64,000 nt of DNA from Blepharisma japonicum. Its lineage: Eukaryota > Ciliophora > Heterotrichea > Heterotrichida > Blepharismidae. Below, one piece after another: positions 23,198 to 34,996 of this stretch (position 1 is its first letter; the number at the start of each line of letters is the position of its first letter). Where the stretch lies: contig CATKHK010000002.1 of the NCBI GenBank assembly GCA_949751835.1, forward strand, positions 744,001-808,000, in the 5' to 3' direction. The translations under genes were made by a program, and so were the position numbers. The notes beneath the pieces were generated by a model, which was given only the letters and a program-made list of their open reading frames with translations, ran no database searches and was not told where the DNA came from.

Positions 23198-26100
23198 TTA
23201 AGGGTTATAATTACTTGTCATATGACGTTTCAAACTTTGACTGCCTTTATGAATACTGCTTGCAAGATGAGAAGCTGGTTTACTATCATCTGTATGTATT
23301 TCAGTTTTGAATGGAACCAAAATAATTACAAATCTCCACACAATTGGGACAAATCCCCAAGCTATACAAATAAACCACTGTTCAACAGTAAGACCGTCTA
23401 GATGGCATCCCATCGCCCAACTCCCAACTTGGATCATAATAACTTGTATGCCAAAGGTAAAGAACCATATAGCCATAAATAACCAACTTTGAAGTATATT
23501 TGACATAATATTCCATTCTTCTAGTAATTTCCTTGAGTTTATTTCATTGAATAATTGAAACAGCACAAAAACGTTGAAAATAAAAGTCATCATCCTACTT
23601 GGGCCTATATCAGGATCATTATACAGGTCATAATAATCTTTTGAACCATCAAAATGATAGTCTCTTCCTGACCTCACATAATCTTTGCTCCTTGGGTTGT
23701 ATAAAATTCTTTTCCCAGAGCCATATTCAGGGATAAAATATTCTCCTGCGTACATCATGGCGAATAATATAGCGATTTGAATTATAGCTTGACCAAAAAT
23801 CTGCTTAAACATTCTCGGGGTAATTATAAAATCTGATAAATTGTGAGGTTTTCTCATAAGTAAAGCATCTGTTGGGGGCTCAGTTGCAAGAGCTAAAGAA
23901 GCAAAGGTGTCCATAATTAAGTTGACCCAGAGGAGTTGAACAGCTGTTAACGGAGATTGCTTGATAGTAACAGCTCCTACAATAGCGCATGTGACAGCTA
24001 CAACATTCACAGTAAGTTGGAATTGGATGAATCTTTGAATGTTATCGTAAATGCTTCTTCCCCACATCACAGCTTTTACAATTGAATTGAAGTTATCATC
24101 AAGCAAAATGATATCGGCGACTTCTTGTGCTAGCTCTGTTCCTGCAATTCCCATAGCAAAACCTACATTTGCTTTTTTGAGAGCTGGAGCATCATTAGTT
24201 CCATCTCCTGTAACAGCAACAACGCTTCCCATTTGTTTAAGTCCAGTCACAAGTGTATATTTATCTTCTGGCTGAGATCGAGCCAGTACATCAAGATGTC
24301 CAATAATTCTCTTGAAATTTTCGAAGTTCCCAACCACATCATTTCTTACTTTTCTGTCGCCAGCGTTTTTAGAGTTTCTAGGACAGTCACAGAGTTCAGT
24401 CTTGCATTCTTCACAGATAACTCCGCCGACTTCTTTTCTGAAGTCTTCTCCAATCATAGCGATACTGTTATCATCAGCAATTCCTATACTTCTCGCAATA
24501 GCTAAAGCAGTAATAGGATTATCACCAGTAACCATACGGACTTTTATATAAGCATTTTTACAATCTTGGATAGCTTTGGTTACTTCATCTCTTGGAGGGT
24601 CATAAATTCCGAAAATTCCCAACAGTGTTAATCCGCTTTTTTCAAGAACTGGGACACCTTTTTTGTCAACTTCATTTAATTTGTCCATTTCATCTGCTGT
24701 CAAATCTTTGAAGGCAATTCCTAGGGTTCTTAAGCCTTGTCCAGCCATAGTTTCTATGTCTTTCTTAAGATTTTGTCTTCTATCTTCATCTACTTCCACC
24801 AAAGTAGCATCTAAAGTCAGTTGCCTTTTGCTTGATTTTACAAGATACTCTGAAGCTCCAACGACATATATTCTTACTAAATCTTTTGAGTAGCCAACAA
24901 TGACGCTTCCTCTTTTTCTTTTTGAGGCAAATGGGTTTGTCACCATAATGCTTTTTATGACATTTTGCCTGATTTGCATATAATCATCATGTCCAAGAGC
25001 TACTAGCATCTTTATCATGGCTAATTCAGTTTTAGACCCAATTTCAACAATTTTTTCTTTATCGTCTCTTTCAAGCCTTGCAGTTGAAGTTAAGCATATA
25101 GCATCTTTTAAGAAGGCAAAGTAATCTTCATGCCTCTCAAACATGGTCTTAAATTTGGGTTGATCATACAGATTTCCATCAACTGAGTATCGTTGGACTT
25201 CCATGACGTTTTTTGTTAGAGTTCCAGTTTTGTCTGAGCAAATGCAGTCTGCTCCTCCCATGGTTTCACAAGCATGAAGTCGTTTGACTAAGTTCATATC
25301 TTTTTGCATTTTTCTGACTGAATAAGCTAATGAAATAGTGACAGCGAGTGGAAGACCTTCTGGGATAGCAACTGCAATAACAGTGATGCCGACAATTACA
25401 GCATAAATTAAGTCAGTAATGCTATCTCCAGTATCCCATTCATTCGCTCCAGTGCCAAGTTCAATAACAAATCGAAGCCACAATATTAAAACGACAAAAA
25501 TGCCTGCTCCTAAGCCAAGTCCTGAAATTCTATCAGCTAAGTTCTCAAGTTTGATTTCTAAAGGAGTCATTTCTTCATCTTGCTCTGCAAGACCTGAAAT
25601 TCTTCCTTCTTTTGAGTAATCCCCAACTGCAATTGCAACCATGTCTCCACTACCTTCAACAACATTAGTTCCTGAAATTACAATAGGTGAAGGAATTTCT
25701 CTTTTTGCGTGGTCTCCTTCAGCTTTTGTTCCTTTCTTCATCCATTCTTTAAGTCTCTTTAAGCACTCTTCGTGGCCTTCTTTTTCCACATTGTCATTTT
25801 CACCTGTAAGAGCAGATTCATTTGTCTGCATTCGTTGAGCTTTAAGAAGAATCCCATCAGCAGGGATAATTTCTCCTTGGACCAGCTTTACAATATCCCC
25901 AACTAATATCTCGCTTGGGTGCATAGTAAGAATTTGCCCATTCCTTATAACTGATAAATGAGATCTGTTCTTGTGCATATTTTTCAGCTCAGAAAACTTT
26001 TTCTGTTTAAAGTAGTTGTTTGTCGATGACACCATCACAACAATGAAGACGGCCATTAAAATAGCAAACCCTTCTATCCAGGCATATTCTGGATGGCTTT

Positions 26101-26461
26101 CAAGCGTAGCGCCAATAATAAGACTTAAAGTCCCCATGACCAGAAGGATTCTGAGAATTTTGTCACCTAGTGCATCCCAGCATAGCTCGCAAAAAGTATC
26201 ATTCTTTTTTTCTTCCCTTTTATTTGACCCGAAGGCAAGTATTCTATCTTCGTTTAAATCACTAGTTCTGAGACCTACACTAAAGTCCACAGCCAGAAGA
26301 TCTTGGAAGGCATTAATTCCTCCCAGATCTTCAATTTTGGTAATTTCCTCATCGAATTTTCGATCCATGTATGTATCGACTAGCTTAATTAGCTCCTCCT
26401 TTGAGATAAACTTGGAAGCGGCTAACAGCGTTCTTGATGCTTGTTCTTGTTGTTCAGCCAT
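23198..26461 (-). CDS. Plasma-membrane-type Ca2+-transporting P-type ATPase (copy 1)
   Basis: 1087 residues from MAEQQEQASR; an upstream in-frame ATG would add 15 residues, but the chosen Met aligns with the tandem paralogue. It has ten expected membrane helices. Key sites: the TGES-like loop (SALTGENDNVEKEG), VAIPEGLPLAVT in M4 (Ca2+ site), the phosphorylation motif CSDKTGTLTKN, the nucleotide-binding KRKRGS region, MVTGDNPITA, and the hinge VTGDGTNDAPALKKANVGFA. These fit PMCA (type IIB). The C-terminal tail after the last helix is short (about 45 residues), with a basic patch (GSQSLKRHMT) but no clear long calmodulin-binding site. It exports Ca2+ from the cytosol or into alveoli. No intron. 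Confidence 0.95.
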   Translation of the reverse strand: MAEQQEQASRTLLAASKFISKEELIKLVDTYMDRKFDEEITKIEDLGGINAFQDLLAVDFSVGLRTSDLNEDRILAFGSNKREEKKNDTFCELCWDALGDKILRILLVMGTLSLIIGATLESHPEYAWIEGFAILMAVFIVVMVSSTNNYFKQKKFSELKNMHKNRSHLSVIRNGQILTMHPSEILVGDIVKLVQGEIIPADGILLKAQRMQTNESALTGENDNVEKEGHEECLKRLKEWMKKGTKAEGDHAKREIPSPIVISGTNVVEGSGDMVAIAVGDYSKEGRISGLAEQDEEMTPLEIKLENLADRISGLGLGAGIFVVLILWLRFVIELGTGANEWDTGDSITDLIYAVIVGITVIAVAIPEGLPLAVTISLAYSVRKMQKDMNLVKRLHACETMGGADCICSDKTGTLTKNVMEVQRYSVDGNLYDQPKFKTMFERHEDYFAFLKDAICLTSTARLERDDKEKIVEIGSKTELAMIKMLVALGHDDYMQIRQNVIKSIMVTNPFASKRKRGSVIVGYSKDLVRIYVVGASEYLVKSSKRQLTLDATLVEVDEDRRQNLKKDIETMAGQGLRTLGIAFKDLTADEMDKLNEVDKKGVPVLEKSGLTLLGIFGIYDPPRDEVTKAIQDCKNAYIKVRMVTGDNPITALAIARSIGIADDNSIAMIGEDFRKEVGGVICEECKTELCDCPRNSKNAGDRKVRNDVVGNFENFKRIIGHLDVLARSQPEDKYTLVTGLKQMGSVVAVTGDGTNDAPALKKANVGFAMGIAGTELAQEVADIILLDDNFNSIVKAVMWGRSIYDNIQRFIQFQLTVNVVAVTCAIVGAVTIKQSPLTAVQLLWVNLIMDTFASLALATEPPTDALLMRKPHNLSDFIITPRMFKQIFGQAIIQIAILFAMMYAGEYFIPEYGSGKRILYNPRSKDYVRSGRDYHFDGSKDYYDLYNDPDIGPSRMMTFIFNVFVLFQLFNEINSRKLLEEWNIMSNILQSWLFMAIWFFTFGIQVIMIQVGSWAMGCHLDGLTVEQWFICIAWGFVPIVWRFVIILVPFKTEIHTDDSKPASHLASSIHKGSQSLKRHMTSNYNP

Positions 26462-27681
26462 ATATTGATTATAGGCCTTCAAATGCGGTGAGAAATAAAT
26501 CAACACAAAGGGAGTAGAAGTAGTGAAAATCTAATTAGAGAAAGCTTATGAAGAGAACAAGCGAATTTTGTAAGGATATTTTTTAAATTCGGAAATTTCG
26601 GATTAAGATTTTTTTGAGGGTGATGTTTTTTATTTCTAACAGAAATTGACAATCTTCCAAGAAAAGCGATCAGAATGGATTTCAGTATAATTTTAGATAA
26701 AGAATTTCAAAATTGAATTAGTTTATTGGTTTTATTCTAGATCATTGGATGCTTACTACTCCGAAATATTGCAGTAACTGATATATTTCTAAGTAGCATC
26801 AAGATAATCTGCACCAATAAGAAAAATCATAAAGACATATAATGAATGCTTACTTCCTCAATAGAATAATAAAGTCACAAAGTAGACCGTATCAATTTTT
26901 TTAAGTAAGAGGAAGCATGCTTAAAAGTAGAAAACATACTTAAATTGTACAAAAATATTAAAGCATTATTTTGAAGTTGAACTATTTATCTTTAAACAAG
27001 CAAATTTCCTTAGACACTTATATATTTTATTTGATATACGCAAATTAAATATAAAACCTTACTTATAAAAACTTTGTTTAAAAAGTCCTTTAAGTTATTT
27101 AATTTAATAAATGCTCTAGGCTAGACCATTTTTTGTAACACCTGTAATCATCATAAAAATTAGTCTCAATCCATAATGGTAAATCACTAATTTTTACTTA
27201 CTTCATTTAAATTATCAAGTAAATAGCCTACGATGTGTCTGTCCCCATAAGTAAAGAAATATTGCTTTTTTAAATTTATTATAAATTATAAGCTTGATTT
27301 ATTTAAAAATATTCAAATAGTAGGCCGTATCATCATTAATATTATAGATTTTGCCATAAGTTCAAAAAAGAGCATCATATGAAATTACGCTAACTATATA
27401 AAGAAAAATCAGCAATATTTCGAGAAATGAGATCTCTAATTACATAAAATTTCAGAAGTATTTTTTTTGATTATTTTTATAAAGAGGGAAAGGAGAAAAA
27501 AATGATCTTTCAAGCTTATTTTGCTTGGCTATAAACTCATACAGTAATATTTGGATCTGCAGTTTTATTTTCGGATTAAAATAGTGGCTATAACCTTTTT
27601 CATAATATCTAAGATTATAGTTAATTATTATTCTCGCAATTTATTTAAAAATAATTAGAATAGTTAATAATCATGAGATTA
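26462..27681. other. Spacer between the two Ca2+-ATPase copies
   Basis: About 1.2 kb. The first 50 bases after the copy-1 start, and a roughly 70-base block near 27475-27545 rich in GAAAGGAGAAAAAAA, resemble sequence at the same distance upstream of copy 2 (near 31800-31890). The duplicated unit therefore carried about 1 kb of 5' flank. No credible gene is seen. The last 40 bases (27645-27681) match the 3' flank of copy 1. Confidence 0.5.
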
Positions 27682-30600
27682 TTAAGGGTTATAATTACTT
27701 GTCATATGACGTTTCAAACTTTGACTGCCTTTATGAATACTGCTTGCAAGATGCGATGCTGGCTTATTATCATCAATTTGTATTTTAGTCTTGAACGGTA
27801 TCAAAATAATTAAAAATCTCCACACAATAGGCACAAATCCCCAAGCTATACAAATAAACCACTGTTCAACAGTAAGACCATCTAAATGACATCCCATAGC
27901 CCAGCTGCCAACTTGGACCATAATAACTTGTATTCCAAAAGTAAAGAACCATATACCCATAAAAAGCCAAGTATGACAAATATTTCCTAATATCCACCAT
28001 TCATCAAGCAATTTCCTTGAATTTATTTCATTGAATAATTGAAACAATACAAAAACATTAAAAATAAAAGTCATCATTCTGCTTGGGCCTATATCAGGGT
28101 CGCTATACAAATCATAATAATCTTTTTCGCCATCAAAATGATAGTCCCTTCCTGACCTTACATGATCTTCACTCCTCGGATTATATAAAATTCTATCTCC
28201 TGATCCATATTCAGGAATGAAGTATTCTCCTGCGTAAAACAATGCAAATAATATAGAAACTTGCATAATAGCTTGACCAAAAATGTGCTTAAACATTCTT
28301 GGGGTTATAATAAAATCTGTTAAATTGTGAGGTCTTCTTTTTAATAAAGCATCTGTTGGAGGCTCAGTTGCAAGCGCTAAGGAAGCAAAAGTGTCCATGA
28401 TTAAGTTGACCCAGAGGAGTTGAATAGCCATAAGTGGAGACTGCTTGACGGTGACAGCTCCTACAATTGCACATGTAACAGCTACGACGTTAACAGTAAG
28501 CTGGAATTGGATGAATCTTTGAATGTTATCGTAAATGCTTCTTCCCCATTTCACAGCTTTTACAATTGAACTGAAATTGTCATCAAGTAGAATGATATCG
28601 GCAACTTCTTGTGCTAACTCTGTTCCTGCAATACCCATAGCAAAACCTACATTTGCTTTTCTGAGAGCTGGAGCATCATTAGTGCCATCTCCTGTAACAG
28701 CAACAACACTTCCCATTTGTTTAAGACCAGTCACAAGTGTATATTTATCTTCTGGTTGAGATCTAGCTAGCACATCAAGATGTCCAATTATCCTCTTAAA
28801 ACTATCAAAGTTCCCAACTACATCATTTCTAACTTTTTTATCTCCAGCGTTTTTAGAGTTTCTCGGGCAGTCACAGAGCTCAGTCTTGCATTCTTCACAG
28901 ACAACGCCTCCAACTTCTTTTCTGAAATCTTCTCCAATCATCGCTATACTATTATCATCAGCAATTCCTATACTTCTGGCAATAGCTAAAGCAGTAATAG
29001 GGTTGTCTCCAGTAACCATACGGACTTTTATATAAGCAGTTTTACAATCTTGGATAGCTTTGGCAACTTCATCTCTTGGAGGGTCATAAATTCCAAAAAT
29101 CCCCAGCAGTGTTAACCCATTTTTTTCAAGAACTGGGACACCTTTTTTGTCAACTTCATTTAATTTGTCCATTTCATCTGCTGTCAAATCTTTGAAGGCA
29201 ATTCCTAGGGTTCTTAAGCCTTGTCCAGCCATAGTTTCAATGTCTTTCTTTAAGCTTTGTCTCCTATCTTCATCAATATCTACCTGAGTGGCATCTAAAG
29301 ATAACTGCCTTTTGCTTGATTTTACAAGATACTCTGAGGCTCCGACGACATATATTCTCACCAAGTCTTCAGAATAACCAACAATCACACTTCCTCTTTT
29401 TCTTTTTGATGCAAATGGGTTTGTTACTAAGACACTTTTTTGAATGTTTTGCCTAATTTGCATATAATCATCATGTCCAAGGGTTACTAGCATTTTAACC
29501 ATAGCGAGCTCAGTTTTAGATCCAATTTCAACTGTTTCATTTTTTTTATTTTTTTCAAGTCTGGCAGCTGAGGTTAGGCATATAGCATCTTTTAAGAAAG
29601 CAAAGTAATCTTCATGCTTTTCAAAAAGACTCTTAAATTTTGGTTGGTCATATACAGATCCATCTACTGAGTATCTCTGAACCTCCATGACATTCTTTGT
29701 GAGAGTCCCAGTTTTATCAGAGCAAATGCAGTCTGCCCCTCCCATGGTTTCACAAGCGTGAAGTCGTTTGACTAAGTTTTGTTCTTTTTGCATTTTTCTG
29801 ACTGAATAAGCTAATGAAATAGTGACAGCTAGAGGAAGACCTTCTGGGATGGCGACAGCAATTACAGTTATACCTACAATAACAGCATAAATTAAGTCAG
29901 TTATGCTATCTCCAGTATCCCATTCATTCGCTCCAGTGCCAAGCTCAATAATAAATCGAAGCCACAATATTAAAACGACGAAAATACCTGCTCCTAAGCC
30001 AAGTCCTGAAATTCTATCAGCTAAATGCTCAAGTTTAATTTCTAAAGGAGTCATTTCTTCATCTTGTTCTGCAAGACCTGAAATTCTTCCTTCTTTTGAG
30101 TAATCCCCAACTGCAATTACAACCATTTCTCCACTTCCTTCAACAACATTAGTTCCTGAAATTACAATAGGTGAAGGAATTTCTCTTTTTGCGTGATCTC
30201 CTTCAGCTTTTGTTCCCTTCTTCATCCATTCTTTAAGTCTCTTCAAGCATTCTTCATGACCTTCTTTTTCCACATTGTCATTTTCTCCAGTAAGAGCAGA
30301 TTCATTTGTCTGTAATCTTTGAGCTTTAAGAAGAATCCCATCAGCTGGAATAATTTCCCCTTGAACTAGCTTTACAATGTCCCCTACCAATACTTCACTT
30401 GGATGCTTTGAAGAATATTCTCCATTTCTCAAAACTGTTATAAGTGCTCGGTTTTTATGCTCATTCTTTAATTCAGAAAACTTTTTTTGTTTAAAGTAGT
30501 TGTTAGTTGAGGTTACCATAACAACAATGAAGACTGCCATCAAAATAGCAAAACCTTCAATCCAGGCATATTCTGGGTGCTTTTCAAGTGTAGCTCCAAT

Positions 30601-30945
30601 GATGAGGCTTAGAGTCCCCATTACCAGAAGGATTCTAAGAATTTTGTCACCTAGTGCATCCCAGCATAGCTCGCAAAATGTATCATTTTTTTTTTCTTCT
30701 TTTTTATTTGATCCAAAGGCATTTATCCTTTCTTCATTAAGGTCTCCAGTTCTCAGGCCTGTATTGAAGTCTACACCCAAAAATTCTTGAAATGAATCGA
30801 TTCCTCCTCGGTCTTCAATTGTGGTAATTTCCTCATCAAATTTTCGATCCATGTATGTATCCACTAGCTTGATTAATTCTTCTTTGGCAATGAATTTAGA
30901 AGAATGTAGTAGCATTCTTGACGCTTGTTCTCCTTGCTCAGCCAT
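27682..30945 (-). CDS. Plasma-membrane-type Ca2+-transporting P-type ATPase (copy 2)
   Basis: 1087 residues, the same length as the gene at 23198-26461 and very similar over its whole length. Long blocks are identical, including the last 23 residues. The same catalytic motifs are present: CSDKTGTLTKN, MVTGDNPITA, GDGTNDAPALRKANVGFA and VAIPEGLPLAVT. Differences cluster in the N-terminal 60 residues, the loop after the phosphorylation site and the M7-M8 loop. Most DNA differences are at third positions, as expected under selection to keep the protein. It is a tandem duplicate in the same orientation, so dosage or stage-specific use is possible. Both copies look functional. Confidence 0.95.
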   Translation of the reverse strand: MAEQGEQASRMLLHSSKFIAKEELIKLVDTYMDRKFDEEITTIEDRGGIDSFQEFLGVDFNTGLRTGDLNEERINAFGSNKKEEKKNDTFCELCWDALGDKILRILLVMGTLSLIIGATLEKHPEYAWIEGFAILMAVFIVVMVTSTNNYFKQKKFSELKNEHKNRALITVLRNGEYSSKHPSEVLVGDIVKLVQGEIIPADGILLKAQRLQTNESALTGENDNVEKEGHEECLKRLKEWMKKGTKAEGDHAKREIPSPIVISGTNVVEGSGEMVVIAVGDYSKEGRISGLAEQDEEMTPLEIKLEHLADRISGLGLGAGIFVVLILWLRFIIELGTGANEWDTGDSITDLIYAVIVGITVIAVAIPEGLPLAVTISLAYSVRKMQKEQNLVKRLHACETMGGADCICSDKTGTLTKNVMEVQRYSVDGSVYDQPKFKSLFEKHEDYFAFLKDAICLTSAARLEKNKKNETVEIGSKTELAMVKMLVTLGHDDYMQIRQNIQKSVLVTNPFASKRKRGSVIVGYSEDLVRIYVVGASEYLVKSSKRQLSLDATQVDIDEDRRQSLKKDIETMAGQGLRTLGIAFKDLTADEMDKLNEVDKKGVPVLEKNGLTLLGIFGIYDPPRDEVAKAIQDCKTAYIKVRMVTGDNPITALAIARSIGIADDNSIAMIGEDFRKEVGGVVCEECKTELCDCPRNSKNAGDKKVRNDVVGNFDSFKRIIGHLDVLARSQPEDKYTLVTGLKQMGSVVAVTGDGTNDAPALRKANVGFAMGIAGTELAQEVADIILLDDNFSSIVKAVKWGRSIYDNIQRFIQFQLTVNVVAVTCAIVGAVTVKQSPLMAIQLLWVNLIMDTFASLALATEPPTDALLKRRPHNLTDFIITPRMFKHIFGQAIMQVSILFALFYAGEYFIPEYGSGDRILYNPRSEDHVRSGRDYHFDGEKDYYDLYSDPDIGPSRMMTFIFNVFVLFQLFNEINSRKLLDEWWILGNICHTWLFMGIWFFTFGIQVIMVQVGSWAMGCHLDGLTVEQWFICIAWGFVPIVWRFLIILIPFKTKIQIDDNKPASHLASSIHKGSQSLKRHMTSNYNP

Positions 30946-32162
30946 TTATTGATTATAAGCCTTTAAAATTTGTTTGAAATAAGTCAACATTAAAAGAACA
31001 GAAATTTTTATAAAGCAAATAGAATTTGCTGAAATAGCTGCCCCACGAATGACATATGAATATTTATGGAGACGGGGAAAATTTTAATTAAAAATCAAGC
31101 TTGAAACGAATTTTGGCAGGGTAGTTTCAATTGCTTCTAACAAAAGCTGATTGTTTGATAGACTAGGTAAAGGGAAGGTTTATCAGAAAATATTTTTAAA
31201 AAATTGTAAATTAAGAGTCCATTCTTTTAAATGTTTCTATTGGAAGTTTACAATTTCAGCATGTTGAGTTACATTTTGTCTTTCAGCTCCATTTGATCAA
31301 TTTCTGTCGATAATTAAAAGTTTCAGAAATGGACCATAAATTGCTTAGGAAAGACGATAAGTTGCTATTAAAATTGTTAAAGCTTAATCTTAGAGAGCAA
31401 AACCGATTTTGATACGAATTTTAATCATTAATTCTCACTTTTAAAACATGGCTCGATGACACAATTGCCATTTTTGTAACAGCTTTTCTTTAACTCAAAT
31501 TCTAGAATTCTAAAAATGGCTTGAAATTAAGATAAACAGAAAATTGATATCAGTTTGCCTTCCAAATAATCGTTCAATTGAAATATTTACCTCTAAACAT
31601 CAAAATATTAAGATTGAATAGCTCAAAAGGAAATTTTAAAGTTTATTATCTATCCTAAATAAAAAATGAAGACTTTTGGCAAAGAAAACGAAAATTGAGG
31701 ATTTAAATAGATCCTTCAAATTAAACCGAAGACATAGGAAGACAAAAGACTATAGTAATGATGAGTCATTATCAAGCTGAATAGATAAGCATAAAGCATC
31801 ATTTTTTAAAAGTTATTTTAAGGAAGAGGAAAAGAAGAAAAAATATTATTTTAATTCGATGCTGATTAGCTATGAACTTAGAAAAGTGCTACAAGATTCT
31901 ATGAAACTCATACTCCTATTAGGAGAATGATTTCCCTGAATATCTAATAATTGATTTAAATTTTAGCAGACCTAAAATATTTCCCAATAAAACTCACAAA
32001 GTAAAAGCCTATAAAGCAACTCTCTATGAGCTGATTCAAAGTAATACAAGCAAAAATATTTCCAATCTAGAATAGTGTTTTTTTCCTTATAATTAATTAA
32101 ATTCAATATTTTAATAATTAATTCACAAAATATTAGCAGGTTTAATTAGATGTGACATAAAA
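30946..32162. other. Spacer upstream of Ca2+-ATPase copy 2
   Basis: About 1.2 kb. On the plus strand 31640-31966 is open for 109 codons with TGA as Trp, and charged in the middle (KEEEKKKK), but its first ATG comes late and part of it aligns at DNA level with the spacer upstream of copy 1 where the frame is not open. I therefore read it as flank DNA and not as a gene. Confidence 0.45.
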
Positions 32163-32477
32163 TTAATATTCGTATTTTGTTTCTGGCCCAGTCTCTGTAG
32201 CAATCACTTTTTTTGATTTTTTATTCTTAAAGCAGCGACAAAGGCCACTCGCAAAAATTGCAAATGATCGCCCCTTTGCATTTTTTTGAGAACCTTTGGG
32301 TTTTTCATCAGTATCCAAAGTGCTATCTTTTTCTGTGATATTTGTTTGATCAAACAATGAATTGCAATTGTGTTTTGAAGAAATTTGTATAGATGGTAAT
32401 CTAAAGGTTACCGGCTCTCTTGGGTCAGGATGAATCACTATAACTGGAGGAGTCAAACTTCGATTCATATTTAACAA
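32163..32477 (-). CDS. Hypothetical 104-residue protein
   Basis: Open frame ending in TAA, without TGA. The N-terminal part has a Pro-rich hydrophobic stretch (LTPPVIVIHPDPREP). The C-terminal part is basic with cysteines (SGLCRCFKNKKSKK), which could be a lipid-modified membrane anchor. No family is recognised. It lies 281 bp from the stop of PMS2 on the same strand. Confidence 0.45.
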   Translation of the reverse strand: MLNMNRSLTPPVIVIHPDPREPVTFRLPSIQISSKHNCNSLFDQTNITEKDSTLDTDEKPKGSQKNAKGRSFAIFASGLCRCFKNKKSKKVIATETGPETKYEY

Positions 32478-32758
32478 ATTTTTTATTTGAGAATAATTGG
32501 TTTTGATTGAGTTAGATCTGAATTAAGCTATGTGTGAAGAGATTATTTATTTTTTGGTTGAGTTTGCGTATTTTTGATATCAATAAAATTATTTACAATA
32601 AAAAGAGTGCAGCCTGTAAATTAATTTAAAGCATTAATAATTTGCTATTTATTTATAATAAATTCTGAATAAATATTTACTATGACTCTCAATATTTGAA
32701 TGATAATTGGAAGAAAATTTGCTTAATTTAACATTATATAAATACTTATAACCAGTTA

Positions 32759-34882
32759 TTAAATCATCCAATTAGTATTTTTAAATTTTTTCCCAACATA
32801 TTTATATTTCTCATTTTCTAAGTTCTTCAAAAGTCTTAATGTAGGTCTCCCATGAGGACAGTTTCACGGTTGCTCTAATTTTGAAAGGTTTGCCACAATT
32901 TCTTTCATATGTCTCATTTCTAAAGAATCTCCAATCATAACTGCTTTTCTGCAAGCCCTTGATGCAAACATAGCTCGATATTTGTTTGGTCTTATAAGCC
33001 TTGCAATAGAATTTTCATCTTGTATAAAGCAAACTTTTTTAAGTTTTTCTATCATTTCATATAAATCGTCTATATCGAAAACTATATTTTTACTAATAGG
33101 AACAGCACAAACTGTTAATCTCGACCCAGGCTCATTATTTTGGTTATATTGCAATGAAAACCCATTCATTCTTAATATTTCTAGATAATCAAAAAGCCAA
33201 ACTTCATCACTAGGGCTGAGTTTTAGAGATTTTGGGATGACAAATGGCTGGATGTCTATAGAAGTTGACATTTGGAGGGTCTCAAATTGGTATTTCTCAT
33301 CTGCAGCGTGCTGGTCTATGATAAATAAATCATTAGTTGAGGGAAGCTGGGCCATGATAAATCCTTTGTTAAATTGTCCAAGAACTTCAAGCTTAGTAAA
33401 CGTAGATTTATGGAATTCAGAAGATAAGCTCGGTACACTGATATCTGATTTTGCTGAAATTTCATTAAAAACGTCTGGGATATTCATAGGTGCTTCTTTC
33501 AGTTTTGGTATTTCTCCTTTAATTTTTGAAAAATTCCAATCAATTGTTACTGTTTTTGGTTTTAAATGTATTGGTTTTAGTATGGTTTGAATTTTTTCTT
33601 TTGGAGTTTCATGATGCATTATTTTTTCATTATTAATTTTTATTGGCTCAGCTTGACTCTTAGAAGCTTCCATAGGTATATCTATATCACTAGGCATTTC
33701 AATTACCTTTGCAGACACTGCTTGACTCTTAGAAATAGGCCTCAATGGTCCTATAGGTATTTCTATAATTTTTGGCTTCTTCTCAATTTCCTCCTCATTT
33801 ATTCCTTTAAATCTTTTAAGTCCATTAAACGTAACATTTTCCTCTTGTGTGCTTGCAATTTCTTTTTTCATAGGCAAAGATTGAATATTTTCTTTACAAA
33901 GATCAAGAATTTTAATTCTGATTTCTCGGGCTAAAACTTCTTCATTTTGTATATAAACTTCTGTTTTATCAGGAGTCAAATTGCAATCATACCCTTCTTC
34001 AGCTTCAAAACAAATAATATAAATAGGAGCTTTCATTGAAAAATCTTTATATAAGCTTGCAATAGCTCGTTTTATTTTAATAGGAACCCCAACGATTCTT
34101 TTATTAAAATAGCAATATTGGAAATCTTTTTTAAATTTAATAGCACAATTCGGCTTAGAAATATATCCATAGTATTTTACATTATCAGCTTCTCCATAAA
34201 ACTCATTCATAGATTTTTTAATGTCTCTTCCAAATAAATTAGCAGCTTGTTCTAATACAGATTGTGCGGGTAGACTATTAATTAGTTCATCTCTACGGTT
34301 TCCTTCAATATGTGTTAGGAAAATTCTTTTGTCAATACTAATTAGTGCATAGGCTTGTACAAGCTCTATGATTTTTTTAAGGTAAACTTTAGATTTATTG
34401 CTGAGATCATTCAGTCTGACTGGAAAATTATTAAAAATATTGGTCACTTTTACAGTGGTCCCAATAGATCTGCTAACGTCTTCTGTGATTTTTTCTATTA
34501 TTCCATCATCTCCGTATACAAGTTTATGCCCAGTTTCGGAGTCTTTATGCCGCGTAATTATTTCCATTTTGCAGAGCTTAGAAATAGAAGCAAGAGCTTC
34601 TCCTCTGAATCCCATGGTTTTTATAGTTTTTAGGTCATCAATAGTAGCAAGCTTAGACGTAGCCCCTTTTAAGCACAATTTTTGATAGTCATTAGGATGA
34701 ATTCCGACTCCGTCATCATATACTTCAATCCCTCCAATTCCACAATTGGTAAGTGTGACTCTAATAGTAGTGCATTTTGCGTCAATTGAATTATCAATTA
34801 ATTCTTTTACTATTGCTGGCATATCAGGGATGGCCTGCTCAGCACATATTCTATTTGATAATTCTCCTGTTAGCTTTATCAT
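32759..34882 (-). CDS. PMS2: MutL-family mismatch repair protein PMS2
   Basis: 707 residues; a Trp-coding TGA at 32864-32866 hides the last 35 residues under the standard code. The N-terminal GHKL ATPase has all motifs: VKELIDNSIDA (Asn for Mg-ATP), DDGVGI and MGFRGEALASI. A linker of about 200 residues follows. The C-terminal domain carries the metal-dependent endonuclease motif DQHAADEKYQFE (DQHAx2Ex4E), then SRACRKAVMIGD and NCPHGRPTLRLL, which complete the zinc/manganese site. It is therefore a nicking-competent PMS2/PMS1p-type subunit expected to pair with MLH1. It acts in nuclear mismatch repair and probably meiotic repair. The ATG sits 115 bp from the next gene. Confidence 0.95.
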
Positions 34883-34996
34883 TTATCTGTATTTTCTCTT
34901 TTGTATTGTTATAATTAATTAGTACCTTTATTCAATTATAATTAATAACCCCTTATGTAAATCGCTTTTTTCAAATAAATAATTAATATAATTACT

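Noticed and set aside
24051-26468. Several plus-strand ORFs of 65-150 residues opposite the Ca2+-ATPase
   Set aside because: They are antisense shadows of a strongly conserved gene and recur in the same places opposite the second copy.
26462-26506. Upstream ATG adding 15 residues to ATPase copy 1
   Set aside because: The paralogue starts at MAEQ, and the extra 15 codons have no counterpart there.
31640-31966. 109-codon open frame upstream of ATPase copy 2
   Set aside because: No early ATG, and part of it aligns with noncoding flank upstream of copy 1 where the frame is closed.
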